64,000 nt of DNA from Alisma plantago-aquatica (GCA_963693085.1 OY856409.1:1168045749-1168109748), one strand, 5' to 3'; shown: positions 1 through 12,745, counted from the stretch's first letter. Translations and numbers: made by a program. Notes: generated by a model not told the origin, from the sequence alone.

Positions 1-1985
1 AGCCGTTTTAGATTTTAAATATTTTAGAGCTACAACTATGCATTCAACATAGGACCGTAATAGAGCAATGTGATATTTAATTATATCTTCAATGAAACCG
101 TAATAGAGCAATGTGATATTTAATTATATCTACAATGCAACTGTCTGATATTTATCTTATACAATATTTTATCTTATTACCTACAATACTCACACACAAA
201 CACAACAGAAATCATAAACATAAACATGGCTAGAAAGCTGATATCGACTGATTCATGTATGTGTCATAACGCTTGTTGACTTTACTATGAGACAGTCGGT
301 ATGTATTTATCTTGCATATGCCATGCCCACTCATCATCGTTGGACAAATTATTATGAAAATGACCCTTTTTAATAGTCTAGCCAAGAGCTGACATGCACC
401 ATGCAGGGAAAAGTTGATTACATGTGGCATTGACGTACACATTTTTTGGCTACGGACCAGAAATGGACTGATTTGGCAAAGATCATCTAAAGAGCCCCAA
501 CACAATTAAAACCTAAACTTAATCCAAATCGAAACATACCTTTTCAAAAATAAAGCCGCAAAGATGCAAACCAAATTATCTGTGGATATCCAGTGCGACC
601 CAACCTCCCATGCATAGATTTTTTTGAATTTTATTTCATTCTGACATATCACTCTGTATACACAAAAAACACAATCATTCAAGCCAAACCATCATAAGAA
701 AAATTACACATTAATCCAAACGGAATCACGTGGACCGTAATTTAATAAGAAAACAACATTCATAATAAGAAAAATTGTTGGAACAGAAGATTTTCAAAGT
801 CTCCAAATTTTGTCCCTCGTGTTCCTGCTCACTTGGATCGTCATGGACATACCTTAGGAAACTCCCGAACACATCCAATTAAAAGTCTGAATCCAATCTA
901 GAAAATTGGCAAGGACAATCGACAGAATGTAATAATCGACACATGTCTACGGGTTTCTACACACATGAAAAACGACTCAAATATAAGTGAAAAATTGAAA
1001 CGACGCCTATTCACCCTTCCAGATGAACACAGTGCCACTACATAGCACGGAGAATATCTAACCCCGGACCAAACTCTGCTTTAAAAAAAATCTTCCCAAC
1101 CTCGTGACTCGTGAAGAGGCCATTTGTTGCCTTATCTCCGCAGGCAACAGACTCCAGTTGGGAAGTAGGAAGCAGAGGCATCCGCCGTTCAGTAAAGAGC
1201 TAAGAACTCACCTTTTCAATAGCCCAACATTAGTCTCGCTCGCCCGTCGTTGCCTTTGACATCAAAGTCGCACCTAGGAGACAGATGTAGGAACGATATC
1301 TTGATGGGGGCTGGAAGTGGGCAACAACTAAAAAGCAGGCAGCGTCAAAGAGAATGGGAGCGAGGAAGACGACGACTCTTGTGATCTCGTCAGTTGGCCT
1401 CAGCATGCGAAATGGTAGGAGCCAACAGAGGTGGTGCCATTATGAGGTGGTGGTGCGGAGCAACGAAGGTGTCTGTGGAGCCCTACGACCACCTCTGTTT
1501 CTTCGGCTTGCCCAAACCGTAGCACTGAGCAGAGGAGGATAAAGAATGGACAAGAAGAATGGTTGAGATAAGTCTTGACAACTTTGACCGCTTTTACAAA
1601 TATGTACATATTGTAATAAACACCTAAAATACTACTTCTGTAATGAGATAAAGACTTGACTCTATAATTCATAAAATATGTTTGCAAAAATTGCACGGGA
1701 GACCCAAACAGTTTTGGAAAAAATTACAAATTTAATCCAAAACGGCTTGTTATATACAGTATAGATACACAAAGATTGTCTTTAATGACTCAGATTTCTA
1801 TCCTCGAACCAGTAGTACCACGCCCGCCTGTTTGGCTACTGGTTAACTTCGAATAAACTTTCTTTTCTTGCAAGAGCAAGTTCGAAGTAACCCAGGCGGA
1901 AACCCAAAACGCCACTACGAACCTCCAACCCTTCAGTCTTGCGGTCAGTAGTAGACATCTCCGCCACCAGCCACCAGTGCATGAG
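1..1985. other. AT-rich upstream intergenic sequence
   Basis: I see no convincing coding sequence here; the short open frames lack recognisable domains. Bases 54-139 are a 43-bp unit repeated twice in tandem. Bases about 1100-1550 are less AT-rich, but I recognise no protein in them. The last few hundred bases presumably hold the promoter and 5' leader of the PPR exon that follows; I could not pick a TATA box with confidence. Confidence 0.5.
54..139. repeat. 43-bp tandem duplication
   Basis: Two head-to-tail copies (54-96 and 97-139), both beginning ACCGTAATAGAGCAATG, with a few mismatches near the end of the unit. A simple local duplication in AT-rich DNA. Confidence 0.75.
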
Positions 1986-2267
1986 ATGGCCAAGGTTCTT
2001 CGAGCTCTGCAATATCAGGCCGGTGTTAGGAGACTGTGCACATCTACTGCAGCAAAGGTGTCATCTCGCTCACTGTCCTCGTCATTTCCCGTGGATGATA
2101 GAACTCCTCTATATCGCCGTCTGTCGGCGCTAGGAGGCGCCCCTGCGGGAAGCGTGAAAAAGACAATGAACAAGTGGCTCCGGGAGGGCAAATCCATCGG
2201 TGCAAAAGTGACAGTACAGTATGTCAAGGAGCTCCGAAAGTATGGCCGCTACATGCACGCCCTTGAG
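1986..2267 (+). pseudogene. First exon of a mitochondrial PPR protein (downstream exons not found)
   Basis: This 94-codon exon begins at ATG 1986. A GTG lies in frame at 1977, but the ATG is the better start, and the residues after it (MAKVLRALQ...RRLCTSTAAK) look like a mitochondrial presequence: basic, rich in Ser/Ala/Arg, no acidic residue in the first 30. Residues from about 45 carry a block typical of the plant PPR subfamily that includes At4g01990/At1g80270: LYRRLSALGG, then MNKWLREGK, then YVKELRKYGRYMHALE. In that subfamily this block is followed by an intron, and here the frame runs into GAG|GTGGGT, a usable 5' splice site at 2268. Family members bind organellar RNA in mitochondria. 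The long second exon with the PPR repeats was not seen anywhere downstream, so I annotate the exon as broken. A very long intron is the alternative. Base composition is clearly less AT-rich than the flanks. Confidence 0.75.
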
Positions 2268-3351
2268 GTGGGTCTAGCATTGGTCCTTAGCCAGTTTTGC
2301 ATATATGATCGATCAAATTATAAGCATTCACTAGTCAATGTTATGTTTGGTTATTTCTTCATGTCGATAGCGAAATCGAAAGTCTCTTGTTGTTTGGCCA
2401 TCGTTTCTTTTTACTGGAGTGATTGTTTGATTTGATGTTATCTTTGTCGACTTTTACCCTCTCTTAATGACACATGTTAGATTCTCAGTTATTGTTGGTT
2501 TTGTCAACCTAGCACAGGACGCGATTTATGGATGTTCAAAATTTGAGCGTATATTAGCAATTTGGCCTTAATTCTGTTCTGGGTTACAGAATGAAGTCTA
2601 GACATACATAAACAATGTTTATAAAATGTTGGCATCCAGCACTTGGCAGAACAACTTGAAACTTAGCCATTTTCTACTTCAAATGACAAGTATTTGCCGC
2701 TGGGGACAGTATCTCACAACTTATGGAAACCAAAGGGGGACAAACTCCCCAAGTGAACCTATAACCCCATGAAGGCCTGAAAAAGGGTCGGTAATTAAAT
2801 GTTAAGAGTAATGCAACGGTGGCACAGAGACCCTACTAACCAAAAAGCTCCATAGTTATTTATCCTCAACATAGATTGAACTTGAGATCTCCCATCCAGT
2901 GCTGTAGTGTGTTACAGCATACCTTTGAGGCTGAGTATCTCATAAACTAATAATCCCGATTTTGGGTAGTTGAGACGAAGTGCAGTGCAAGATTAGGTGA
3001 TATTCTTCTGAACGATCATTGTGGTGCTCACCTTGTATGTAGCTAATTTGTTTCCATTTTTTGAGTATGGTAACTATGGTTCAAACTGGACCGTGGCTAC
3101 CAACATTGTCCAAGTACCAATCGACATGTCCAAGCAGAAATGTTGGAAGCCACAACCATGGATGACTCTGTCCAATGCCTACTCCGCACAGGTTGGAGCT
3201 GTGGCCGAATCCAACTTTATTTTAGGATCTATGGCCCACTGCATGAAAAAAATATATTTCCTTAGTAGCACACATTTGCAGTGACTGCTACTTGTACAGA
3301 TTCACACCTTTACTAGTGAATATGATACGTCGAGATTTCTCAACTTCTTCA
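2268..3351. other. Intron start or decayed flank, ending in a probable copia LTR
   Basis: From 2268 the sequence turns AT-rich and loses coding character, as expected inside an intron. The stretch ending CTTCTTCA at 3351 directly abuts a primer-binding site, so its last few hundred bases are probably the 5' LTR of the copia remnant that follows. I could not locate the left LTR edge or a matching second LTR. Confidence 0.4.
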
Positions 3352-3363
3352 TGGTATAAGAGC
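3352..3363 (+). promoter_or_regulatory. Primer-binding site of copia A
   Basis: TGGTATAAGAGC is one base off the usual plant copia primer site TGGTATCAGAGC, complementary to initiator Met-tRNA. It follows a CA dinucleotide, which fits the end of an LTR. Confidence 0.65.
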
Positions 3364-3479
3364 TGTAAGCTCATCCAACCTGTTACCTCTATCTATTCTT
3401 TGCTTTGAAACCTCCATTTTTTTCTCCATGCCGGACACCAACTTTTATGCTCGCAATGCCTCCACTGAATCCATACCCT

Positions 3480-5345
3480 TCAACTCGAAAATTGCCAACT
3501 TCATTTTGCTTGAACTCATTAGGGACAACTACTTATATTGACAGATGCAATTACTCCTCATCAATCATCATGGTCCTGGCATACTCATAGACGACGCCAA
3601 TCCTCCCTTGACGTCTGACAACGCTACACATGCTTCTTGCAAGTGTATTGACTGTCTAATTTGTGGATGGATCTTGAGCCACCTCATTGCCAAATGTCTC
3701 ATCCGAATAGTCGGGATGTAGACATCCTATGAAGTGTAGATGACCCTCCATACCACGTGCGCCCATGCCCCCTCTGAATAACAATTCCTCCTCCAACGTT
3801 GCATAACTATGTAAGAACCCATCCGTTTCCATGGCTGTGGTGACTGCCTTGGTGGACATGACCTAAACCAGACACCCTGTTCTCAATATGGTGCATTAGT
3901 ACCATCTCGATTCACCATGTGAGGCTGTTGGTTTCAATTACGTCACAACTCCAAAGACAGTCACTCGATAATTAATCATGGCACACACAAATGGGCTATC
4001 AGATCCAAATAGCTGCCAACATGATGCTTTTCAATGTTTGCAACAGACAACCATGCATCAATGATAACAATACACTACCATCTCTAATGAGCTGCATATT
4101 CGGTTGTTACAACAGTCTGTTCCGCCGCTTGGCTCTCCTACATTAGTGCCAGCACATGACGCCCAACTCATGTATGCCTCACTCCCTTGCACCATCATGC
4201 GGTCTCGACTTCATTGTCGTTGGTAAAGGGGCTCATCTTACCATCACACACACTAGTCACACCATGTTTCACCTTCCTTACAAGCCAAAACTGTCGTTAT
4301 GCAATGTTCTTATTGTTTTCAATCTTACTAAAATATTTAATTTATTAGTTGACCTACCAAATTCTGTATTCATTTGAATATTGATTTCACAACTTTCTTC
4401 TCAAACACTTACCTTCATAGGTTGTGATATCTTGGTGGCATCGATCATAAGCTATATCTCCTTGAAAGTACTGCTACAACCGCATCCGCCTCACATCGCA
4501 ATCGTGCTTACTTCGGCATCATTTTTCATCATTGCCTTGGACATCCACATTTTTTACACTTACGTTCCACTGTGAAGGTCTATTTCAAGTGAATAACTAG
4601 CAATGGCATACTCTTTTGCAAGATTTGTTAGATTTGTAGGGCACATTGACTCCCCTTTTCTATTGTTTTGTTTCGTACTAGGACACCCTTTGATAAATTA
4701 CATTGTGATTTGTGGGGTCCTGCTATGATTTTTTCTGTTCATAAACTCCGATATCATGCATCCATCATAGATTATTATACTTGGTATGTGTGGTTCATTC
4801 GTTTAAGCAAAAGTCTAAGTTCTTTAATTGATTATACCTTTTTGAAAAATATGTTTAGTGTCAGTTTAATGTTAAACTTCAATGTGATGGTGGTGTAGAA
4901 TTCAATAACACAATTCACTTCCCACATTGGTAAGCATGGCATCAAATTCCAAGTGTCATACCTTTGTAGCATGCAAAAACAATGGTCTCTTTAAATGTTA
5001 ACACTGAGTAATCCTTGAACACAAGCTCACTCTCCTTTATAGTAGTGTTCCCTTGTGTTCTTTGGTTGAAGCCGTTACCCTTGCCATTTTCTGTCTCAAT
5101 TGTTTGGCATGCTCCTCTTTTCAACGTGATACACTGTTTCATGCATGGAAACCATGCAGACTATAGCAGTCTTTGCAGCTTTGCCCGTAAATGCTTTTGT
5201 TATATATGGATATCGTCACAAACACATTTTTTCTCTCCAAAATCTGTACCAGGTGGATCCTCATATATAGTGACTGTTCTAAAGGCTTATCTTGTTTATA
5301 TATCTAGATCGGGAAATATTCATATCTCGCAGTCGCCATGTTATG
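3480..5345 (+). pseudogene. Copia A gag-protease-integrase remnant
   Basis: Bases about 3490-3600 give a gag N-terminal pattern (ANFILLELIRDNYLYW-like with the Trp codon now TGA). Bases 4213-4370 match the protease-to-pre-integrase stretch of copia polyproteins (LTITHTSH...LSLCNVL). Bases 4515-4553 give the CLGHPHF motif of the GAG-pre-integrase domain. The integrase core follows: CDLWGP near 4705 carries the first catalytic Asp, CDGGVEFN near 4885 the second, and a C-terminal stretch with FSPKSVP and VYISR-like motifs lies at 5230-5310. At least three frame changes are needed to follow it. Non-functional. Confidence 0.75.
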
Positions 5346-5391
5346 TTTGATATCTACAAGATTATGGAGACGTAGCAACTTATTTGTATTA

Positions 5392-5541
5392 TGAATAGGG
5401 CACACCATTTATATATACTTGGGTGGCGGCCGACAACCCAATTACACAGCATGGGACTGATCCTACATATATGGAAAATAGGAATAAGGAATAAGGAATA
5501 AAGAATATAAATAACGAATAATAACTATTTACTATTCTAAC
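5392..5541 (-). repeat. 3' LTR of copia B (left edge approximate)
   Basis: On the minus strand it begins TGTTAGAATAGTAAATAG directly after the polypurine tract and continues about 150 bp. The outer edge is placed at the TG at 5392 by analogy with the other short LTRs here; no second copy confirms it. Confidence 0.5.
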
Positions 5542-5599
5542 ACTCCCCTCAAGCTGTTGCATATATATCATAAGTACCAAGCTTGTTACATAGAAACAT

Positions 5600-6712
5600 G
5601 ATCTGAACAAGGACAAATTTAACTTGTTGTTCTTGGATTTTTCACTAATGAATTAACAATCAACCTCAATTTGTTGTGTTTGTTCGTGAAAAATTGGATT
5701 GAAAGCAATGTGGGCAACTGCTTGATTACCGCAATGTAACTCCATTGTATCCGACTGATTATGTCCAAGTTCCTCCAAGATATTCTTGACCCATAAGATG
5801 TCACTGATGGCATGGGCCATGGCTCGATACTTTGACTCTACACTGGACTGAGCCACCATGGCTTGCTTGCTTTTCCCGGACACAAAATTGCCTGCCACAA
5901 TTACACAATATCCCCAATCAACAACAGAGAAACCATGAACTTTGAGATGTCCATGATTGGAATATAATATTCCATCAGACTCCTTTATAGAAATTGCAGA
6001 ATCCGAATGACAACCATGTGTCTAGTGCATGGCTTGTAATGAATTGACTAACCACGCTAGTAGCAAAGGATATATTTGCACGAGTAACTTTGAGATAATT
6101 GAGTTTTCCCACTAGCCTTTGTACCTCTACTAATCTTGGAGTGGCTCCTTCTGATCCTTACGAAGCTTGACTTTGGGTCCATTGGAGTATCTGCAGGTTT
6201 TACCCATAGCATGCTTGTTTCTTCAAGATCAAGTGTGTACTCTTATTGTGAGATGACATTTCTATTTGGGGTCTAGCAACCTCAATACAAAGAAATTATT
6301 TTAGGTGTCCCATATCCTTAATTAGAATTTGCTTTGAAGAAACTGCTTGAGTTGAAGAATTTCTTGCCGATCTTTCGTGATGACAATGCCATCAACATCG
6401 ACAATAAGAAGAATAACCCTTGAGGGCCCTCGTTGATAGAAGACATAATGACCAAGTGTAGATTGTTGAAGTTCAAACTCCAAAAGTGCATGACTAAACT
6501 TGCCAAACCAAGATCTCAGAGACTATTTAAGACCGTAGATGGATTTGTGGAGCTTGCAGACAAGATGAGACTCCCCCTGAGTAATGAACCTCGAAGGTTG
6601 CTCCATCATATTTTTGTTTGATAAATCATTGTGGAGTAAAGCATTTCGATGTCCAACTGATATAGAGGCCATGAGAAATGCACAACCAATGGAAGAAATA
6701 TTCAAAGAGAGA
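5600..6712 (-). pseudogene. Copia B RNase H and C-terminal RT
   Basis: Minus-strand frames show RNase H motifs at 5653-5898 (SSVESKYRAMAH, HEQTQQIEVDC) and RT motifs at 6220-6712 (FITQGESHLVCKLHKSIYGLK, then a divergent VDVDGI where active copias have YVDD). Several stops and frameshifts are present. The piece ends exactly at the TSD of the inserted hAT at 6713-6720. Confidence 0.8.
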
Positions 6713-6720
6713 CATGTTGG

Positions 6721-9531
6721 TAGTGCGGAGCCATGATTCTCGGGTGGGTGAGGCACACATATAAGCAACCATTTTCTTTAAGTAAATAATATTATTGGTA
6801 TAACAATAAAATCGTCTAAAATAACCACTATATATATTTATTCATAAACACAAAAAAAATCAAAATATTATAGATATATAACGACGATTCTTATTGATGT
6901 CACATATTCTTCAACCGTTACATTATAACATTCGTGTGGAGATTCTTTTTGTATCTCTCTTTCAATAAACCACCACAATTTGGAAATACCATGCTCCGAG
7001 CTAAAGTAATATTAATTAAACCAACTCACTATAAAACTATGTCTTTAAATTGAAAATGTGCCTATCAAATTTCATGGCAATATCATTGACAAGATTATTT
7101 ACCAATCAGCTCAAGGATCTTTTATTAAGTATGTTGCGATAACCAATCAGCCGACCAAAAACAAACCATACCCTTGAGATTAGGGTAAAATTTAGAAACG
7201 AGATGTCTAATTATGGATTAGATATAACATATTCTACTTTGTACTGAATCAAGCCCTCGATGACCATCTTTAGATTTATTTTGACAATTATGTTTATATC
7301 ATTACCACATTTTTAGTACTAGATTCATTTATATTTCACCAACATATTGTTTGATAGAGTTTTTTCGTAATTAATATTTATTTATTTCAAAGAAAATAAA
7401 AAAAGGAAAGTGTAAACACAAAACCTATTAAGCATGATAGTGCAAATAATGAAAGACAATGGAAGAAAGAAAAAATAATAAGTTTGGTTGAAACTAGAGA
7501 AAAAGACAAATAAAAGCAACATGACTTTGTTTATCTAGAGAGAGTTGGACTTGGATTAGTGAGAAACCTTGGAAAAAAATCACATCCCCTATACATATGC
7601 GAAGCAATGCCACTACAAGTTTTCACCCTTTTAATAGACTCTGTCAATTCGTCTTATTAGACGTGCTTGCATTGCAAAGGACCTGGTTTTTTCTACGCCT
7701 GCAGTTGCACAAGATTGAACCTGGATCCATATTAGATCTATATATATCTTTGTTAATAAATTAGTGGTGTAACTGTTATGTGTATTTGGCAATACAAAAG
7801 GAAAAATGGGTTGAAAGTTGAAACTGGACTAACGGAGTTGGTTTGTCAAGTTTCAACCTCCATTTGAATTAAACCCAGACAAACTAAATCTTGCTTTGGA
7901 CAAAAATTGAATAGTTCAGTATAGATTAACCTTTCCATTCTATCATGGATGTGACATAAAATTCCAAGGTTTTAAAAAGTGTGAAGCGGGAAGCGTGCGA
8001 ACGAGACCTTGTAGCCGATTAATCGCCAGGCGGGTGATTAAGCGGGCGCTTTTTAGAAAAGTGGATTTTCAATTCCTATAAACTTTTATGCAAAATTACA
8101 TATGTATATAAATATTATATTTTTGAATTTTTTATACATATTTAAACATTGTACAAGACAATATAAAACACCCAAATAGTTTATAACACAACTATACAAC
8201 AATGATTGTATCTATATAATATAGTAAACAATATACTTGTCATAGATAAAGCACCCTACACATAAAATAATAAGTGTGTATACAAGATGCAACAACAATT
8301 TTGTATCACATGTTTACATAGTTAAACAGTATACAATAAACCTATCATACCTAGCTTACAAACGTGTTGTTACATTTGCACATCATCAAATAGTCATACA
8401 TTACAACAATAAATTTAATCAAAATATGCATTCTAAATTAGATAATAGTTACCTATAATATACTTGGATACATCACAAAAGTACCATATCATTACAGCTT
8501 ACATACAAAGTATGCATTCTAAATTAGAACTAGGTATATCATAGAACATCTAATATATGCTAGTTTAATATATTATAGTGAATACTAATTGGGCATATAA
8601 TGTACTTAATGTTATATGCTTACAACAGTTTTTTAAAAAAAGTGGGAAAAAAGCGGACAAAAAGCGAGAAAAAGCGGGTTAAGCTGGCAAAAAGCGGCCA
8701 CTTTTCTCAAATCCACTCAAGCGGCGCTTATGGCACATTTTAATCGGCCATCACCTTGTGGCGATTAAGCGGCCGCCTAGGACGCTTTTTAAAACACTGT
8801 AAAATTCTAACCATATTCAAAAGGAAACCACACTGAGTTCCCAAACAATTTTTTATCCATATCCACTTTGAGCATATCACAATCTTAACACAAAGCCAAT
8901 CCGATTTTATAATCTCAACCATGTCCTATATTCAAACCACGCTACAATAAACAAGAAAATGAATCATAAATGTTAAGTAAACTATTATCGACAACAAAAT
9001 TTAAAAGGAAAGAAAACAATCAATGAGATTATATTTACTTACTAAGTGACAGAACTTAAAAGAATCATTGTGAAGTGGCCCTTTTAGACGCACCAGATGA
9101 TCATATAATCATAAAACCAATAATGAAACCGAACATTGATGCATAGAGATGTATATGATTTTTATCGTCCAAGTACAGTCCTACTCATACATGTCGCCTC
9201 AGATTGGTTTCTCTAACTTCAAGCAAGGAGGATTGCCGTTAGTAATAGACGGCTGAATGGCATTGACACAAGCTGTACGACTACCAGTCTGCCATTAATA
9301 TTAAATCACACAATTGAAAGTCATCTAGTTAAACAATCCCCTTATTTCACGCAAGGGGAATCAGAACGACAACTATAAATTATTCATGTCTCACAGCCTG
9401 CGGGTGGGACAAATTCTTTTATTAGTTCAACGACTAATACAAGTTTGTAGAACGATACATGTATATCATTCTATTATCAAAAGCCATGTGAGGCTTGTGC
9501 CTCATGCGACCCTCACCTGACTTTGCCATTG
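6721..9531. mobile_element. hAT-like non-autonomous element, 2.8 kb, inside copia B RT
   Basis: The ends are inverted relatives: TAGTGCGGAGCCATGA then GGGTGAGGCACA on the left, and on the reversed right end CAATGGCAAAGTC then GCATGAGGCACA. They are flanked by CATGTTGG (6713-6720) and CATCTTGG (9532-9539), an 8-bp duplication with one mismatch. The copia RT frame resumes on both sides. No transposase is visible inside; the interior is AT-rich and holds another MITE. A second, truncated copy of the same end type sits at 44497-45249. Confidence 0.75.
7965..8799. mobile_element. hAT MITE (CAnnGTTTTAAAAAG family), 835 bp
   Basis: Starts CAAGGTTTTAAAAAGTG and ends CGCTTTTTAAAACACTG. Perfect 8-bp duplication TAAAATTC at 7957-7964 and 8800-8807. 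Both ends carry arrays of AAGCGG/CCGCTT, typical subterminal transposase-binding motifs of hAT elements. No coding capacity. The same family occurs at 12294-19385, 30815-31283 and 49389-56417. Confidence 0.9.
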
Positions 9532-9539
9532 CATCTTGG

Positions 9540-12110
9540 CCATTGGGGAAAAGGTTTCTAGATAATCCTCCATGTATGCTTGAGTGTAGTCCTTAGCTAC
9601 CAAACCAGCCTTCAAGCGATCGACCGATCCGAGTAGGTCCTACTTTCACAGAGAAGACCCATTAACATTCTACTATAGCTTTGCCGTTAGCAGTAGGAAC
9701 AAAACTCCATGCACGATATTGGCAAAGAGATGTCAACTCATCTTCCATAGCCTAACACCATCCTGGATGGCTCATACCATCAAATACATAATTAGGTATG
9801 GCAATGTCAAATAAAAAAGAGAGAAAGGCTTTGTATGATAAAGATAAACAAGCATATGAGATAGTAAGAAATAGGATGTACATGACTATGTTGCTTGCCG
9901 GAGCGAAATAGGCAAATCAAGAGAAAACTGTCCATGCTTGGGAAATCTGTAGACTAGTGGTGATTGGAGGAGGGTTGATACCTGCATCGCCTGCCACTTG
10001 TTCCACATTATTTTCCTTCTCACGATGTGTGTAGACCTATGTGATGGTAGGTTTCTCAGACACGATAGGTGCAAAGGACACAAATGATGTGGGAAACTCG
10101 TGAGTAGAGAGCACCTCTTGACCAGATGTATGGACTTCAATGACCATATGATTGGGAGAGACATAGTCCTCAAGTTCAAGAGCGGTTTGAGTTTCTTCAA
10201 AGGTTGGAGTTTCTTCAAAAGAAGGTGAAATCTGCAAGCATAAGAAATTTGTGTTTGTTGGAACTATAACATCTATACCCTTTTTGGGTTCTAGAGCAAC
10301 CAAAGAAAAGACATTTGCGAGCCCTTGGATTCAGCTTATCGCAATTGGGCCCAACATTGTGGACAAAGCATGCTCACCAAACACTTTAGGAGGAACAACA
10401 AATATTGGATCGTTCAGGCAGAGTAACTGAAAAGGAATCTAATTGTTTAAAGCAGAAGACAACATGTGAATCATTAGATAAGTGGCAATTAGGACAACAT
10501 CATCGCAGAATACCTATGGAACTTTCTTTTGGAGAAGAAGAGTCATGGCAGTTTCCATCATGTGTTGATTCTTTGTTTCGACTAATCCGTTTTGTTGGGG
10601 TACATATCGGGGATTGGTGGATAATATCTTTGGTGGATAGAACTTGGGTGAGAGCATTACTGAAGTACTCCTTTGCATTATCTGTACAAAAAATCCAAAT
10701 ACAATAAGAAAACTGAGTTTCAATTTCATGATTACAACTTTGTATTATGGCTAAAATTTAGAACAATCTTTCATTAATTCCAACCATGTTAACCGAGAAA
10801 AGTCATCAATGAAAGTGACAAAATATTAGTGACCTAGCTTTGATGGAACCCGACAAGGTCCCCAGAAATCTGAATGAATGATACCAAAACTTGATTTAGT
10901 CTGCATCTAATCCCTAGACCTGAAAGTGGATCGATGATGCTTACCTAACTGACATGACTCACATTCTAACTTGTTAAGACTCGAAAAATGAGGATTGTGA
11001 TTCTTGAGTTTATCCAAAGCTATGTGTTCAAGTCGACTGTGGATGTGAAGAGGAGTTGCCACACACATTTTAGAGGCTTAACCAGGATAGTAGAGACTGA
11101 TGCAACTTCATAACCACCACACCGTTCACCTTTTGCGTCTGGAGGTATTGATATCATAATTACTTGTGTGAAATGTAACTGAGGCTTAGAGAGAACAAGT
11201 TATCGTACTTATATAAACCGAATTAAAAGGAAATTTAGGAAAAAATAAAGCTGATAGCATGGTAAATTCAGTTGGATGTTCGATGTCCTGAGTGCCTCGG
11301 ATGCCCTCTGTAGATCCATGGACTATTGTAACTTGGCATCGAGGTGATTTATTGGTGGACAAATTGGATATGAGATTGGGGGTACTAGTAATGTGATTAG
11401 TTGCATCAGAGTCAAGAATCAAGAAGACAAACCTGTATTTGAAGACATAGAGACTTATGTAGAATCACCCGACTGTTGCATGGAGGCAACTGAAGCATTA
11501 GATGAAGAGGCTTCCCGAGATGCTTCAGACTAGAGGAATTGATTATATTTTTCATCCCTTGCTTGTATATTGCATATGGTGTCTTATAGAGCTTCATCTG
11601 GTGATGTTAGATTGGTGATTAAAGATCAAGGTGGATACCCATGGATCTCATAGAAAGTTTCCTTCTAGTGCCGTTTCTTCCTTAAATGTGTGTATTCTAG
11701 ACGACCTCAACATCCCGTGGATCTGCCTATGCGACATCATCAACCACGTCCCCCTCCACGTGTGGAGGGACTATTATTCATAGTAGGGGAAGTAGTATGA
11801 GTGGTTTGCTCTAAGAATGCGCGTAAGACACATGTATGCTTTAACAACATAATTTCAGTCTCAGAATGAATTTGATTGCACAACCCTTCATACTCACGTT
11901 TAAGTCCGGCAAAAAACTTGATGATCGACATTTGATCTCTTTGTTTATGGGGCTCCTTAAGGTCGACGCATAGACGCAGTAAGGCATGAAGGTAATCAGT
12001 GATGCGAGTGACTTTGCCAAAATATTAAGTTAGGGATATGTCATCTTGTTGTAGATTACACATTTCCATCATCACGTCATACATGCGTAGCTGGGGGCGC
12101 ATGGAGAGAG
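9540..12110 (-). pseudogene. Copia B gag, protease, integrase and N-terminal RT
   Basis: On the minus strand gag runs from about 12110 (FAGLKREYEGLCNQI at 11850-11931) to a ruined zinc knuckle near 11640-11700 whose cysteines are gone. The protease is at 11186-11422 with DSDA where DSGA is expected. Integrase lies at about 10470-10990: ESCQLGKHHRSTF, then HSDFWGP with the first catalytic Asp, then PQQNGLVETKNQHMMETA near 10530-10620. A linker (9886-10300) and the RT start (about 9540-9780) follow. Stops and frameshifts are spread throughout. Confidence 0.8.
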
Positions 12111-12567
12111 AGAAGGAAGAAGAGACAAGCAAAAGGGGGTTTAGGTTAAAATTTTCTATTCTATTACCATATGGAAGTAGATTACGAGAGAAATCTCATC
12201 AACCGAAAAACAGTAACAAGAGATTCCCATATATTGGAGTACAAAGGGTAGAGAAGATAAATGAATATGGGCCAAGATAAGAATAATACAAAGCAATGTT
12301 TGAAAAAGTGTGACACTGGAAGCGAGTGGACATGACATTGTAGTTTCTTAAGCACTGGGCGAGCGCTTAAGCATACCCTTCTATGAAAAGGGTATGCTTT
12401 AATTTTTGCATTTTTTTTACACAATTACACATAGATGCTTATATAATCATATATTTTCGAACTTCTATATATCTAAACCGATATAAAAGTGTAAAATAAA
12501 TCTCTCTATAATTAATAATATTATTGTGGTGAGCCTAGTAATATACATATACAGTAAGTATTGTATT

Positions 12568-12732
12568 TGAAGAAATAAGTTACATTTACTAATTACCTGC
12601 GCTCTACTTGTTACTTGTGTTATTAATCCCATATTGCTTAGCTGTGTTATTGTTTTATTCTCTTGTCCTATAAAAGAGAAGGCATTATACTCCTTTTTAC
12701 CCACTTAATAGAAAACCACTTCATTCTCAATA
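12568..12732 (+). repeat. 5' LTR of copia C
   Basis: Begins TGAAGAAATAAG and ends TTCTCAATA, directly before the primer site. A promoter-like CTATAAAAG lies at about 12666-12676, and CCCATATTGCTTA is shared with the LTRs of copias E and G. Confidence 0.9.
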
Positions 12733-12745
12733 TGGTATGAAGAGC
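12733..12745 (+). promoter_or_regulatory. Primer-binding site of copia C
   Basis: TGGTATGAAGAGC follows the LTR without a gap and resembles the initiator Met-tRNA primer site TGGTATCAGAGC. Confidence 0.8.

Larger units (their letters stand above)
3352..5345 (+). mobile_element. Copia A: eroded Ty1/copia retrotransposon, + strand
   Basis: The order is primer site, gag piece, protease/pre-integrase piece, integrase. The reading frame changes many times and is full of stops. No RT or RNase H follows: the sequence ends near 5345, next to the LTR of copia B on the other strand, so copia B may have inserted into it or the 3' half was deleted. This is one of the most decayed elements in the window and therefore probably one of the oldest. 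Confidence 0.75.
5392..12293 (-). mobile_element. Copia B: Ty1/copia retrotransposon, minus strand, split by a hAT element
   Basis: Reading leftward from about 12110 to 5542 gives gag, protease, integrase, RT and RNase H, the Ty1/copia order. The polypurine tract reads in reverse as CTCCCCTCAAGC at 5542-5553, beside a 3' LTR at about 5392-5541. The RT is cut by a hAT element with an 8-bp duplication (6721-9531); without it the RT frame can be followed across. The 5' LTR should lie near 12170-12293, but I could not align it to the 3' LTR; it may be cut by the hAT that starts at 12294, with its remainder at 19386-19440. Confidence 0.8.

Noticed and set aside
1977..1985. GTG at 1977 as the start of the PPR exon
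   Set aside because: Plant nuclear genes start with ATG; the in-frame ATG at 1986 gives a better presequence.
2268..2435. Open frame beyond 2267 as PPR coding sequence
   Set aside because: The family-conserved block ends at HALE next to a GT donor; after it composition turns AT-rich and the residues no longer match PPR proteins.
3352..5345. Endogenous pararetrovirus in place of copia A (and the other retroelements)
   Set aside because: Integrase precedes RT in every complete element, LTRs and polypurine tracts are present, and there is no movement-protein or coat zinc-finger layout.
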